A stretch of DNA of 64,000 bases from Metallosphaera hakonensis JCM 8857 = DSM 7519 (lineage in GTDB: Archaea; Thermoproteota; Thermoprotei_A; Sulfolobales; Sulfolobaceae), in the NCBI RefSeq assembly GCF_003201675.2, contig NZ_CP029287.2, positions 1,910,001 to 1,974,000 on the forward strand, read 5' to 3'. Made by a program: the position numbers and the translations under genes. Positions 22,001-30,503 of this stretch are shown piece by piece. Below the pieces are notes generated by a model. That model made no database searches. It was given only the letters and a program-made list of their open reading frames with translations, and was not told the DNA's origin. The number at the start of each line of letters is the position of its first letter. The stretch's first letter is position 1.

Positions 22001-22493
22001 ATATCCCTTCTGGATCTACTTTACCGCAGGCAACAGATGAGATTGCCCCAATTTTAGAACAGATCTGTTCCTGAAGCGACTTAGTGGGTACGATGTATAG
22101 AACTCCCTTGGAAAGGTAAGTCGAATACGAAATCAGGGTTGTCGTCTTCCCCATGCCAGTTGGGGCAGATAAGGAAAAGTTCTCCCTCTCCCCGAGACGT
22201 CTAAGCCAGAGCCTCTGCAGGGACCAGGGTTCATTTCCAGTTACTCTCTTAAAGTAATCAATGAGTTCATTATACATTTCTGACGTGTAATAAAGCTCCC
22301 AATACTTGGCTAATTTACCACTATTAACAAGAAGATTGTAGACGACTTTGATCTTCTCCACTTGAGGCATGTCCCTGAATGCGTCAGAGTTTCCAGGAAA
22401 ACATTCCGTGCAAGGCAACCCAGCCAAGGCTCTATAGTCCTCTAACGGTCCCTGACAATTTGGACAAGAGCCATGAAATACTGAACTAATCAT
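19044..22493 (-). CDS. rgy: Reverse gyrase
   Basis: Introduces positive supercoils; hallmark of hyperthermophiles. 1149 residues: N-terminal zinc finger (Cys10, 13, 28, 31), helicase-like domain with SAPTGMGKTT (near 110) and DDAD, then a type IA topoisomerase with ALMVVESPTKAKTISRLFG (near 576), a second zinc finger YRCVSCKRAVSKEVEVCPYCGS and the catalytic tyrosine in SGLITYHRTDSHHVS. All parts appear intact. Sulfolobales carry two copies; adjacency to alba recalls the TopR2 locus of S. solfataricus, from memory only. Alba genes lie on both sides. Confidence 0.97.
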   Translation of the reverse strand: MISSVFHGSCPNCQGPLEDYRALAGLPCTECFPGNSDAFRDMPQVEKIKVVYNLLVNSGKLAKYWELYYTSEMYNELIDYFKRVTGNEPWSLQRLWLRRLGERENFSLSAPTGMGKTTTLISYSTYLSKGVLYIVPTKSLQEQICSKIGAISSVACGKVDPEGISVLTVSYVNKNYHLMQNYRPNFIAVDDADAIIKSGKTTDKLVEIMGIPKEVYEDAMRLVRLRRLLYLKEEKDDILEKIASLERKIQSFSGIIAQLVVASATLRPKGVKQKALRYISGFDISTAQTYARNIVDSFTTSSLVEIVQRLGAGGLILVSREYGKEKMKQIREELQSLNLRVELATSGRKFLQDFSAGNTDILVGSASYYGVAVRGIDEPKRLRYVLFYGVPKSRARAEDAVKNPFTLLKVSRLLGMKVPEDEILGLSPAEAQAIKIAMITGQPLQGKLGDLLEKMKDLVTQVQESLRKIDGTIKGETFLLSRKGKDVFIEYPDIITYLQGSGRSSRLLNGGLTKGLSVVLVDDPVIFELFKRKMNFLIPGFSPVSFEAVNLDEVKNEIERTRREGGNKIEVKTALMVVESPTKAKTISRLFGFPARRNIGGVQVYETVVVDDNTVYILDVVATRGHMTDITLDEKGYFGVEVEGDKISPYYSHIYRCVSCKRAVSKEVEVCPYCGSNLITSSLSVINAMRKLALEVDEVFIATDPDTEGEKIAFDVAVNLAPYNPKIARIKYHEVTRSGILQALRSISNLDMNTVHSQVVRRVEDRWIGFELSKLLKLRFGDKNQGAGRVQAPVLGWIVKKTLEYKEKMGWILYVKIGNYVYREYHKEKPNITDNLVEVELLEERDTAMQPLPPFSTDDLLIEAYKWFKIPAERVMRIAQDLFESGLITYHRTDSHHVSGKGMEVAKEYLEGKGLTNYYQPRSWGSEGTHEAIRPTRPLDLDSLKKEIGENPMMLTVKFSWAHFAIYDMIFRRFVASQMKESIGVIRKFTMRMGEKVWNAELLVDMKEGFSSVYKYRLFEVPVGKVSAEVTVTRGSDAKMLTYADVIKEMREKKIGRPSTYAKTIQSLLRHGYVVESKKRAVLVATKKGINAYNFLSQFPDLVSEEVTANLLAKMDLISLGKLEPTSILVTVLNNLQRLEVLPKSEQEI

Positions 22494-22588
22494 TAATTCC
22501 TAGCTTGGAAAGGGAAGGGGTTTATAAAATAGGACTCCAGATGTTACCAGGGAGTATAATCGTGATCTTAACGCCTCAATTAACGTAG

Positions 22589-22702
22589 CCCGTTAACGAG
22601 AGGTACGGGTCGGGGTTCCGTAAACACGAAGGGGAGATGAAGGTATTTCGTGAAGGGTACGGGAAACCCCAAAGCCCTGTCCGTGAGGGCGGGGTAGTTT
22701 AC
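22589..22702 (+). mobile_element. Probable remnant of an IS200/IS605 tnpB 3' end with guide-RNA scaffold
   Basis: A GC-rich island in an otherwise AT-rich gap. It ends in a strong stem: CCCC (22667-22670) with GGGG (22691-22694) and GCCCT (22674-22678) with AGGGC (22686-22690), followed by TAGTTTAC, which I recall from the right ends of Sulfolobales IS605-type elements. One frame is open after a TAG at 22586-22588 and reads PVNERYGSGFRKHEGEM, then FREGYGKPQSPVREGGVVYT. No transposase domain and no left end remain. It would be a dead element whose omega-RNA-like end persists between reverse gyrase and alba. Confidence 0.5.
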
Positions 22703-22716
22703 ACCCTCAGATTAAC

Positions 22717-22757
22717 TTTTTAAACTTACGATATGGTTATGATCCGCACATAGGTGA
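22717..22757 (+). promoter_or_regulatory. alba promoter and ribosome-binding site
   Basis: TTTTTAAACTTA (about 22716-22727) is a TATA box placing transcription near 22745-22750; AGGTGA at 22752-22757 is a Shine-Dalgarno sequence 5 bases before the ATG at 22763. This decides the start in favour of ATG 22763 rather than the GTG at 22754. A short leader with a good ribosome site suits a very highly expressed protein. Confidence 0.6.
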
Positions 22758-22762
22758 ACAAA

Positions 22763-23059
22763 ATGAGCGGGACATCTCCTACTCCAAGTAATGTCGTCCT
22801 TGTAGGTAAGAAGCCAGTAATGAACTACGTTCTAGCTGCCTTAACTCTGCTAAACCAAGGCGTACCAGAGATTATAATAAAGGCTAGAGGAAGGGCCATA
22901 AGCAAAGCTGTGGACACTGTAGAGATAGTAAGGAACAGGTTCCTTCCAGACAAAATAGAGATAAGGTCAATAGGCGTAGGTAGCCAAGTAGTGACAAGCC
23001 AGGACGGAAGGCAGTCTAGGGTTTCTACCATAGAAATAAGTATAAAGAAAAAGGCATAA
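22763..23059 (+). CDS. albA: Chromatin protein Alba (Alba1)
   Basis: Abundant dimeric DNA- and RNA-binding protein. 98 residues, near identical in wording to S. solfataricus Alba: [22 protein letters not shown] with the acetylatable lysine in [25 protein letters not shown] and [20 protein letters not shown], the DNA-contacting loop. Divergent from reverse gyrase across the tnpB-like remnant. Followed by a T-rich stretch (TTTTTT near 23074-23080) that may end transcription. Confidence 0.97.
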   Translation: MSGTSPTPSNVVLVGKKPVMNYVLAALTLLNQGVPEIIIKARGRAISKAVDTVEIVRNRFLPDKIEIRSIGVGSQVVTSQDGRQSRVSTIEISIKKKA

Positions 23060-23189
23060 ACGGTTGAATAGCGCTTTTTTAAGCCGTTACTAATTAAATA
23101 TGAGCAATAGGCTTGTGTTCCCATTCCGTATAACTTAGATCATTAGCATACATTTAATAAACCTCTGGAAGAACTTATTCTCGATATAC

Positions 23190-23510
23190 ATGAGTCAACC
23201 TACCCATAGAGTTGAGTTCGAAGCTAAGGCAAAAATTGGGGAGGTCATGGGTAATCTCGCTTCCATACAGCTTAAACCTGAGGACCTGTCCAGCCCAATT
23301 GCGTTTCAAATGGCCATATCGAGAATCTACTCGGAACTGATGGACATGATGAACAAGGGACCCACAAAACATTACGTAGCTGAAGTTAGGTTCAGCGACT
23401 CCATGGGAAATCCAGTGGCAATAGGAGTGGATTTTGGGGACAAGATACCCCCACTATCTAAGCAGGAGGTAAAGGTAAAAGTCATCCTTGAATTCTATGA
23501 CGAAGAGTAG
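23190..23510 (+). CDS. Conserved protein of unknown function, 106 residues
   Basis: Soluble, mixed alpha/beta protein starting MSQPTHRVEFEAKAKIGEVMG and ending VKVKVILEFYDEE. No Cys cluster, membrane segment or catalytic motif recognised. A TATA-like ATTTAATAAAC about 30 bases before the ATG supports its own promoter. The last 29 bases overlap the convergent gene at 23482-23757. Function unknown. Confidence 0.75.
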   Translation: MSQPTHRVEFEAKAKIGEVMGNLASIQLKPEDLSSPIAFQMAISRIYSELMDMMNKGPTKHYVAEVRFSDSMGNPVAIGVDFGDKIPPLSKQEVKVKVILEFYDEE

Positions 23511-23757
23511 CTCTCCTTTTTAGATAAGGCAAAGATAATACCCATAGGTATTCCTCTAGAGGAATAAGGAAGTATTTCCCCTCCTTGTTTACTGCTAATC
23601 CGGCTCTGCTCATATATCTGATAGTGGACTTGGTGATCTTCTTTGAGAAATACGGATCTAGATAGGAGTAAGCCTCATACAAAGTGAAACCCGTTTCCTT
23701 AAATTTCTTCCATAGGAGAAAGTAAATTACTGCATCTCTCTTCTTTAACCATTTCAT
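23482..23757 (-). CDS. Small winged-helix-like protein
   Basis: 91 residues, basic (MKWLKKRDAVIYFLLWKKFKETGFTLYEAYSYL), with a second half SKKITKSTIRYMSRAGLAVNKEGKYFLIPLEEYL that reads like the recognition helix and wing of a winged-helix domain. It could be a DNA-binding protein. Its 3' end overlaps the convergent neighbour by 29 bases. No closer assignment. Confidence 0.65.
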   Translation of the reverse strand: MKWLKKRDAVIYFLLWKKFKETGFTLYEAYSYLDPYFSKKITKSTIRYMSRAGLAVNKEGKYFLIPLEEYLWVLSLPYLKRRATLRHRIQG

Positions 23758-23876
23758 CGCTACTCGCCAAGTAATCCTATCCTAGAATTTATCTCCTACT
23801 GGGCTCATTGCCTGGTCTCTCATCACTTTCAGCCCTTACAGGCTTCATCATAGCCCTTTTATGCCTAAATCATATT

Positions 23877-24356
23877 ATGAAAATCATGCCCTATATTCTT
23901 GAGGGCGAAGTCTGTAAGCCCAGCGAAGTCAACTCCTTAGAAGAAGGCGACGTGGTAGTTGTTAAGCCATTTACAGCATTTGTAAATGGAAAGGCTCAGG
24001 TTTTTCCTCCGCTTTCTGTCGTTTCGAGAAGAAAATGCGTCCATGAGATTGTAACTCCAATATGGGTTGATGGAATAAGAGTGAAAGGAAACGTTAGAGT
24101 AGTGGAGGGGGACATGGAAATACTAGGCGAACTCGAAGTCCTGAGTCAAGAATTTTTACCCGGTTTTACTGCTAAGGAGGCCATAGGAAAGACGAAATTT
24201 AAGGTAAGCAGTTCACTGCCAGGTGTCCCCATTATTACAGTGGGAGGTAAACCTCTGATTTCAATAGCAAATGGGGAGATCCTTCTTACAGACCGTAGGA
24301 CTCTGTTACTTATACTGGCTCAAGCCTTGAATTACTATCTTTCTTCCCAAGAATAG
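23877..24356 (+). CDS. Conserved protein of unknown function
   Basis: From ATG 23877 a 159-residue beta-rich protein (MKIMPYILEGEVCKPSEVNS). The centre EEGDVVVVKPFTAFVNGKAQVFPP and a later GKTKFKVSSSLPGVPIITVGGKPLIS suggest two related beta domains. The frame is open back to a TTG at 23808, but the added residues are hydrophobic and Ser/Leu-rich and include no ribosome site, so I prefer the ATG. Its 3' end overlaps the XPB gene by 22 bases in convergent orientation. Confidence 0.6.
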   Translation: MKIMPYILEGEVCKPSEVNSLEEGDVVVVKPFTAFVNGKAQVFPPLSVVSRRKCVHEIVTPIWVDGIRVKGNVRVVEGDMEILGELEVLSQEFLPGFTAKEAIGKTKFKVSSSLPGVPIITVGGKPLISIANGEILLTDRRTLLLILAQALNYYLSSQE

Positions 24357-25948
24357 AAAGCGTCTTCAAGAGATAGGGATCTCCTCTTCTTCGATTGGTA
24401 CTCCTCGGACGTTCCCTGGGCTATGAGCTCATAAAGGATTGCTACCTTTCCTCCTGAGTTATTCCTCAGGAGCCTACCTAATCTTTGAACGTATTGCCTC
24501 TTTGACGAAGTCCCAGTTACTATGATGCCGATGCTAGCATCGGGGATGTCCAATCCCTCATCTCCAACCGTCGTTAGGACTAATACCCCCGACTTTCCAG
24601 ACTTGAATTCCTCAAGCACGAGTTCCCTTTCCCTTTTTGACATCTGTCCCGTTAATAACCTAGCCCCTAAAATCTTAGAAATAGTCTCTGCGTGATCTAC
24701 ATATTGAGAAAAAATTATCACCTTTTTCCCCTTCTCCTTCTCTATAATCTCAATTATCTTGGATAATTTAGCTTTAGTTAGACCCACGAGATATCTCAGC
24801 TTACTGTAAACCCTCATTGCCTCAAGAGCCCTCCCATCACCTTCCCTGGCCTTTTTCACAACCTCTAGGATAGGTCTTCCATTTGAGAGAGACCTAAATT
24901 TCTTCATTAACATGTCGTATTGTGCTCTCTCCTCAGTGGTTAAGGGGGTCTTTATCCTAACTATCTTAAACTTGGCCAGATATCCTTGGGCTACCAGCTC
25001 CTCTATTCCTCTCTGATAGACCAGACCTCCCATAAGCCTAAACAGCTCCACATGTTTCCCGTCAGACCTGTAAGGAGTTGCGGATAAGGCCATTCTGTAC
25101 GGTGCAATGCATGAAAGAGCTATCTCCCTAAACTTCTCAGCAGGAAGATGATGGGCCTCGTCAATAATGAGCAGGTTAAACCTTGAAAGTTCAGCCATAT
25201 GTCTTATGGCAGTTTGATATGTTGTTATGGTGATCGGAGCCAGTTCCTTCTTTTTGCTATAATATAACCCTACCTCTGGTGTTCCGTTAGTGTATTTAAT
25301 TATATTTTCTGCCCACTGCTTTAACTGTTCATTTGTAAACGTTACAACCAACGTGGAGCTGCCGACCTCGCTCATCCCCTCTATTCCTATGAGGGTCTTA
25401 CCAGCCCCTGTGGGTAAGGCAATCACGCCCCTGAATCCATTATTTTTCCAAGCTTTAATTGCCTCAACTTGATAACTCCTAAGCTCAACATTCAACCCCA
25501 TTGAGAAACGCTCGAACTGCAAGTCCAGCTTCTTCACTCTCAATCCTTCATCTTCTAGGATTTTCTTCAGGATATAGTAATAAAAGGGCCTGGTTCTGTA
25601 TACTTTACTAACCGAATCGTAGGGAATGTTTATCCTATACTTCCTTAAGATATCCGAGATTCTTACTCTAGGATTCAATACTAGGTTTTCATCTTTCAGC
25701 TCAAAGAGCACGTCATACTCAGGCATCTCATGTTCTAGTTGCTCCAAGGTCTCTGTATCCAATGATACTCCGAGTTCTCCCAGAACCCTCCTTATCTCCT
25801 CCATTCGTACACCGTTAGTCCTAGCTCTTTCTAGGTCAATAACGAACTGGGCCCCCTCTCCGGTCTCCCCGAGGAACCTTGAAAAAGCCATCAACCTTTT
25901 GAGTATATCATTGTTGAAGGGCTTGACGTAAAAAGTCCTCGAGGGCAC
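24335..25948 (-). CDS. XPB-type DNA helicase
   Basis: Superfamily 2 helicase related to eukaryotic XPB. 537 residues: an N-terminal damage-recognition-like region, LRSYQVEAIKAW, Walker A LPTGAGKTLIG (near 180), DEAH box with IIDEAHHLP, motif III LSATPYR, and motifs V/VI TTVGDEGLDIPDASIGIIV and QRLGRLLRNN. The RED-like motif and thumb region lie between. Starts at GTG 25948, overlapping the preceding small gene by 41 bases. Sulfolobales have two XPBs; the Bax1 partner is not here, so this is the Bax1-less type if the split holds. Confidence 0.92.
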   Translation of the reverse strand: MPSRTFYVKPFNNDILKRLMAFSRFLGETGEGAQFVIDLERARTNGVRMEEIRRVLGELGVSLDTETLEQLEHEMPEYDVLFELKDENLVLNPRVRISDILRKYRINIPYDSVSKVYRTRPFYYYILKKILEDEGLRVKKLDLQFERFSMGLNVELRSYQVEAIKAWKNNGFRGVIALPTGAGKTLIGIEGMSEVGSSTLVVTFTNEQLKQWAENIIKYTNGTPEVGLYYSKKKELAPITITTYQTAIRHMAELSRFNLLIIDEAHHLPAEKFREIALSCIAPYRMALSATPYRSDGKHVELFRLMGGLVYQRGIEELVAQGYLAKFKIVRIKTPLTTEERAQYDMLMKKFRSLSNGRPILEVVKKAREGDGRALEAMRVYSKLRYLVGLTKAKLSKIIEIIEKEKGKKVIIFSQYVDHAETISKILGARLLTGQMSKRERELVLEEFKSGKSGVLVLTTVGDEGLDIPDASIGIIVTGTSSKRQYVQRLGRLLRNNSGGKVAILYELIAQGTSEEYQSKKRRSLSLEDAFYSWEER

Positions 25949-26267
25949 CAGATATCACTTCCACGAAAACGACTTTCCTTCCGTCTCCTAGAACATCTCC
26001 GAGCTTCTCCTTTTGGCTCAGATAAATGTAATAAGGGGTCTGATCTGTTCTAACATATATCCCCAACAACTTTAGGGGTAGTTCGGTGGAGCTCATGACT
26101 AGAACTGAGGTTATTTCCTCTTCTGGGGTTAACCTTAGAATGATCCCCACTCCATTGTCGAGAGTAAGGCCAATAAACTCAGCTCCAAGATAAGTGGCCT
26201 CCGATATTCCTAAGTTGAGTGCATCCATAATTCCTTCAGCCTTAACGTCTATCTCCGTTGGTTTCAT
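25908..26267 (-). CDS. Conserved protein co-transcribed with XPB
   Basis: 119 residues, alpha/beta, starting MKPTEIDVKAEGIMDALNLG and ending GALEDFLRQALQQ. No recognised motif. The 41-base overlap with the XPB helicase start suggests translational coupling and a shared role. It diverges from cutA across about 40 bases. Confidence 0.72.
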   Translation of the reverse strand: MKPTEIDVKAEGIMDALNLGISEATYLGAEFIGLTLDNGVGIILRLTPEEEITSVLVMSSTELPLKLLGIYVRTDQTPYYIYLSQKEKLGDVLGDGRKVVFVEVISGALEDFLRQALQQ

Positions 26268-26305
26268 TATACATTTATTTCCTTAAATCAGTCTAATATT
26301 TTCTC

Positions 26306-26629
26306 ATGGATGGAGACTATGTTATGATATTAACCACCTTACCAGGGGAGGAGGAAGGAAAGAAAATAGCTAGAACCCTAGTGGAGGAGAAGATAGCAGC
26401 TTGCGTAAATTTGATTCCCAGGCTAACTTCAGTATATAGGTGGGAAGGTAAAGTCGTGGAGGACAACGAAGTCCTTGCCCTCATAAAGACCACATCGAGT
26501 AAGGCCGAAGAGGCAATGAAGAGACTGAAGGAACTTCATCCATATAAAGTTCCGGAGATTTTGGCCTTGGCAATTAAGAATGGTTTTAAACCATATCTTG
26601 ACTGGATAGATGAGAGTGTTTCAAAGTGA
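26306..26629 (+). CDS. cutA: CutA1-like protein
   Basis: 107 residues of the CutA1 trimeric family (divalent-cation tolerance in bacteria; role in archaea unclear). ILTTLPGEEEGKKIARTLVEEKIAACVNLIP followed by YRWEGKV and HPYKVPEILALAI are signature segments. The stop overlaps the GTG start of gatC (GTGA), forming a cutA-gatC-gatA operon. Confidence 0.93.
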   Translation: MDGDYVMILTTLPGEEEGKKIARTLVEEKIAACVNLIPRLTSVYRWEGKVVEDNEVLALIKTTSSKAEEAMKRLKELHPYKVPEILALAIKNGFKPYLDWIDESVSK

Positions 26630-26919
26630 AAATCCAAGTCAACGAAGAGTTAGTGAGGAAATTAGAGAAACTTGCTTTGATATCTCTAGATGACAAAGAG
26701 AGGGCCGACTTCACTGGAGATCTCAATAAGATCCTTGAGTTCTTCAATAAGATAGACGAGCTGAATCTTGATGGCGTGGAACCCATGTTTCATCCCATTA
26801 CTGGGGGAAAGCTTAGACCTGACAGCCCTCATCAACCCTTATCTAGGGAGGAGGCTCTCTCCAATGCTCCTAAGAAGAGGGATGGGTTCATAGTAGGGCC
26901 TAGCACTTTGGGTGGATAG
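26626..26919 (+). CDS. gatC: Asp/Glu-tRNA amidotransferase subunit C
   Basis: Small helical subunit that stabilises GatA-GatB. 97 residues: [48 protein letters not shown] is the typical GatC text. Starts at GTG 26626 in a 4-base overlap with cutA. In archaea GatCAB makes Asn-tRNA(Asn) by amidating Asp-tRNA; gatB is not in this window. Confidence 0.93.
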   Translation: MKIQVNEELVRKLEKLALISLDDKERADFTGDLNKILEFFNKIDELNLDGVEPMFHPITGGKLRPDSPHQPLSREEALSNAPKKRDGFIVGPSTLGG

Positions 26920-26920
26920 G

Positions 26921-28336
26921 ATGATCGATGAATTAGTAAAAAAATTACGTGATGGAGAATTGAGCTCTGATGAATATGTGGCCAAGACCTTTGAGAGAAT
27001 AAGGAGATTGGAGGGGAGGATTAACGCTTTCATCACTGTAAGAGACGAGCAGAGAGTCCTGGATGAGGTTAAGATGTCCGTGAAGAAGGGTGGGAGACTT
27101 GCAGGAGTCCTTATAGCAGTCAAGGACAACATCTCGACCAGAGATGTAAGAACCACATGTGCCTCCAAGATGCTTGAGAACTATGTCCCGCCATATGATG
27201 CCACCGTAATATCTAAGCTAAAGATGGAAGGAGCGGTGATATTGGGTAAAACGAACATGGATGAGTTTGCAATGGGCTCCACAACAGAGACCAGCTACTT
27301 TGGACCCACAAGGAACCCTTGGGATCTAAGCCGGACTCCTGGGGGCTCTTCTGGGGGAAGCGGAAGCTCTCTTGCAGCTGGATATGTGGACCTAGCCCTT
27401 GGATCTGACACTGGGGGCTCGATCAGAACACCCGCGTCTTTTACCTCGACGTTTGGATTGAAACCGTCTTATGGAACCGTTAGCAGGTACGGTCTTGTAG
27501 CTTATGCAAACAGTCTCGAACAAATCGGTCCCATGGCTAAAAACTCCAGAGACCTTGCCCTACTCTTCTCGGTGATAGCAGGCAATGATCAAAGGGACGC
27601 AACTACCATAGATTACACTCCACCCTCGTCTGTGAGTCCAATATCCATAAAGGGAATAAAGGTAGGGGTACTCCAAGATATAATGAACGCTTCTGACCCA
27701 GGGGTGGCAGGTAAGGTTAGGGATTTCCTTGACAGAATGTCCTCTGAGGGAGCAATAATTGAAGAGACTTCGCTCGGCATGACCGACTACGTTCTGCCCA
27801 CATATTACATTATTGCCATGTCTGAGGCCAGTTCAAACCTAGCAAGATACGACGGAGTTAGATACGGACATTCCTCCAATATGGAAGGAAACTGGAAGGA
27901 AGTCTACAGCAAAACTAGGGGAGAGGGGTTCGGGAAGGAGGTCAAGAGGAGAATTCTCCTGGGTTCATTCATTTTGAGTGCCGGATATTACGAACAGTTC
28001 TACATTAGGGCACTTAAGGTCAGGAGACTAATACGTGATTCCCTTGAGAAACTCTTCGCTAAGTATGACGTAATTATTTCGCCCACGGCGCCTGTCCTCC
28101 CTCCAAAAATTGGCGAAGTCATAGACGATCCAGTTAAGATGTATGCCATGGACGTAGCCACTGTCACAGCTAACTTAGCCGCCATACCCAGCCTTTCTAT
28201 ACCTGCCGGATTCTATAATGGACTACCGGTAGGGCTACAGTTAATGGGGAGATATCTCTCGGACACTTTTCTAATGGGCATATCCCTTTATATGGAGGAC
28301 GTTACTGGAATGAAAAATATGACTTCCCCTCTTTAG
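26921..28336 (+). CDS. gatA: Asp/Glu-tRNA amidotransferase subunit A
   Basis: Amidase subunit that releases ammonia from glutamine. 471 residues with the Ser-cisSer-Lys triad: IAVKDN (Lys near 70), [16 protein letters not shown] (Ser near 146) and [13 protein letters not shown] (Ser near 170). ATG 26921 starts one base after the gatC stop, with GGTGG as ribosome site; GTG 26912 is possible. The Gln-specific partner system GatDE is encoded at 43.7-46.9 kb, so both amidation routes are represented. Confidence 0.95.
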   Translation: MIDELVKKLRDGELSSDEYVAKTFERIRRLEGRINAFITVRDEQRVLDEVKMSVKKGGRLAGVLIAVKDNISTRDVRTTCASKMLENYVPPYDATVISKLKMEGAVILGKTNMDEFAMGSTTETSYFGPTRNPWDLSRTPGGSSGGSGSSLAAGYVDLALGSDTGGSIRTPASFTSTFGLKPSYGTVSRYGLVAYANSLEQIGPMAKNSRDLALLFSVIAGNDQRDATTIDYTPPSSVSPISIKGIKVGVLQDIMNASDPGVAGKVRDFLDRMSSEGAIIEETSLGMTDYVLPTYYIIAMSEASSNLARYDGVRYGHSSNMEGNWKEVYSKTRGEGFGKEVKRRILLGSFILSAGYYEQFYIRALKVRRLIRDSLEKLFAKYDVIISPTAPVLPPKIGEVIDDPVKMYAMDVATVTANLAAIPSLSIPAGFYNGLPVGLQLMGRYLSDTFLMGISLYMEDVTGMKNMTSPL

Positions 28337-28391
28337 GGGTTAATAGCTAAGCGTTTTAAACCTAGTTGAGTAAATTCTGCAGGTATAGTCA

Positions 28392-29486
28392 ATGGCGGTT
28401 AAAGGAAGTTTTAGGATCGATACCCTGTCGAAGATACGCTCAGAGATGGAGAAACAGAGATATCATCTAATTGGGGGTCACAGCGCCTACAAGAAATGTC
28501 ATTGGACCCATGAGGCCTTAACCAGCGGTAGGTATTGCTATAAGGGTAAGTTCTACGGAATAGAGAGCCACAGATGTGTGCAGATGACACCTGTAAGTAT
28601 GTGGTGCTGGTTTAGATGTATCCATTGCTGGAGATTGGAACCTGAAGACGTTGGATTGGAATGGGACGAAACCAAGATGCCATATATGGATGATCCAGGA
28701 TATATAGCTGAAAGATCGATAGAGGAACACAAAAGATCAGTGTCCGGTTATCTGGGGAGAGAGGGCGTGAGTGATCGCAAGGCCCTTGAGGCCATGAAGC
28801 CGTCTCACGTAGCCATTAGCTTAACGGGCGAGCCAACCCTATACGAGAGATTAGGAGAACTAATTAGAGAGTATCATAAAAGGGGAATAACCACATTTCT
28901 AGTTACCAGCGGTGTCAGACCGGACGTTTTGGCCTCCCTGGAGGAGGAACCTACCCAACTTTTCGTATCTCTTCAGGCTCCAAATGCAGAGAAGCACAAG
29001 TTAATCAACAGGCCAGTGGTCGCAAACTCCTGGAACCTAGTTATGAAAACCCTAGAGATCCTTCCCAGCTTCAGCTCTCCTACTGTAATTAGGATGACCA
29101 TGATGAAAGACGTCAATATGAGCGAGCGTGACGCCATAGAGTTCTCTAAGCTCATGGAGCTAGCAATGCCAACATACATAGAGGTCAAAGCATACATGCA
29201 CGTGGGGCCATCGACTTACAGGCTTACAAAGGACGCGATGCCCAGACACTTTGAGGTTAAGAATTTTGCTGAAAGACTTGCGGACCTAACTGGATATAAA
29301 ATAATATCCGAACACGCTCCCAGTAGAATAGTCTTACTGAGCAGACTTGATAAACCCATGCAAATAGGTAACGCTTGGACCGAGAAATGGGACTGGAGAA
29401 CCCAGGATACCCAGGATGACATTAACGGTGAATACAGGGAAGCCGAGGTCGGATGTACTGAAGAGGGGGAAGGTCAAAGATCATGA
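28392..29486 (+). CDS. taw1: 4-demethylwyosine synthase (TYW1), radical SAM
   Basis: Builds the tricyclic base of wyosine at position 37 of tRNA-Phe from m1G and pyruvate. 364 residues: the radical SAM cysteines are in [12 protein letters not shown] (near 71-82), with further cysteines at [20 protein letters not shown] that fit the second cluster; [16 protein letters not shown] is the SAM GGE-like motif. RibK starts within its stop codon (ATGA overlap). Confidence 0.95.
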   Translation: MAVKGSFRIDTLSKIRSEMEKQRYHLIGGHSAYKKCHWTHEALTSGRYCYKGKFYGIESHRCVQMTPVSMWCWFRCIHCWRLEPEDVGLEWDETKMPYMDDPGYIAERSIEEHKRSVSGYLGREGVSDRKALEAMKPSHVAISLTGEPTLYERLGELIREYHKRGITTFLVTSGVRPDVLASLEEEPTQLFVSLQAPNAEKHKLINRPVVANSWNLVMKTLEILPSFSSPTVIRMTMMKDVNMSERDAIEFSKLMELAMPTYIEVKAYMHVGPSTYRLTKDAMPRHFEVKNFAERLADLTGYKIISEHAPSRIVLLSRLDKPMQIGNAWTEKWDWRTQDTQDDINGEYREAEVGCTEEGEGQRS

Positions 29487-30136
29487 GCGATGAGTGCCTT
29501 ATAGCTAAGATCGTTTATCTGTCTCTAAAGAGTAAAGAAGTGACACAGCAAGCCATAGCACAGGAGTTAAACGTATCTCAACAATCAATATCCCGCAAAC
29601 TGAAGGAATTGGAAGAAAAGGACCTAATTAGGAGATCCCTATCTAAGGAAGGCGAAATAATAAGGGTAACAGAAAACGGTGAGAAGATACTTGAGGACTG
29701 CCTCTCGATGATGAGAACTACAATAATTTCTTCCCATATTCTAGAGATAAAGGGGAGGGCTACATCTGGATTGGGAGAAGGTAGAATTTTCCTTTCGTTA
29801 CCTTATTACATGGAGTCCTTCAAGAAATTTTTGGGATTTGAACCTTTCCCAGGAACGTTAAACCTAACTATATACGACAGAGCCTCACTGGAAAACAGGC
29901 TTATTTTGGACGTTTCAAAGGCTATAACTATTCCAGAACATAAAGAGGAGAATAGAGTTCTAGGTGCCGTTAGAGCTTTTCCAGCCTCAATAAACGACCT
30001 TAAGCCTGCAGCGGTGGTTTTCCCATTGAGGAGCATTCATCCGAAAAGTGTAATAGAGGTTATATCCCCATTTCATCTTAGAAAGGAACTCAACATCAAA
30101 GATGGAGACGAAATTACTATACAAGTTTACGCGTAA
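29483..30136 (+). CDS. ribK: CTP-dependent riboflavin kinase with N-terminal winged helix
   Basis: Makes FMN from riboflavin using CTP. 217 residues: an MarR-like winged helix (about 1-85, with [26 protein letters not shown]) fused to the archaeal RibK beta-barrel (about 88-217) with [12 protein letters not shown] (nucleotide loop), [14 protein letters not shown] and [20 protein letters not shown]. The winged helix suggests an additional role as flavin-linked regulator. FAD-synthase-like RibL is encoded next door on the other strand. Confidence 0.94.
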   Translation: MSDECLIAKIVYLSLKSKEVTQQAIAQELNVSQQSISRKLKELEEKDLIRRSLSKEGEIIRVTENGEKILEDCLSMMRTTIISSHILEIKGRATSGLGEGRIFLSLPYYMESFKKFLGFEPFPGTLNLTIYDRASLENRLILDVSKAITIPEHKEENRVLGAVRAFPASINDLKPAAVVFPLRSIHPKSVIEVISPFHLRKELNIKDGDEITIQVYA

Positions 30137-30503
30137 TCTAATAATAATTTCGCATTAACCGTTTTGTCTTAACAGTGTTCAAAGGAGGCAAAGGGCTCCT
30201 CTACTCATGATGGGTTAAAACATCATTCTTTAATAAATTATATAACCCAACTTATTTTTTACATTTCTAATATCATTATTGATCTAAACGTTAATTTAAA
30301 ATTAAATTTGAATTAAAACAGAAGGCCCTACCCACTAAAAGTTCCTCCAACCTTTGTACTAGGAATGAATGTGGGGATGAAACTTATTGTTTTGGTGTTC
30401 CTGTATCAAGGTGGAGGATTCGTAGACCCTCAGATTACTCCTAATACGGTCTTACGTGATCCCAGAATTGATTGGGGGACCTTAGCCCTTGGAAGGATTA
30501 AAG
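30137..30503. other. Intergenic stretch between convergent ribK and nucleotidyltransferase
   Basis: 367 AT-rich bases. A 55-codon frame starting ATG at 30377 (MKLIVLVFLYQGGGF) runs into the 3' end of the opposite gene; I see no promoter and treat it as chance. No hairpin terminator stands out; T-runs (for example near 30250) may end ribK transcription. Confidence 0.35.
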
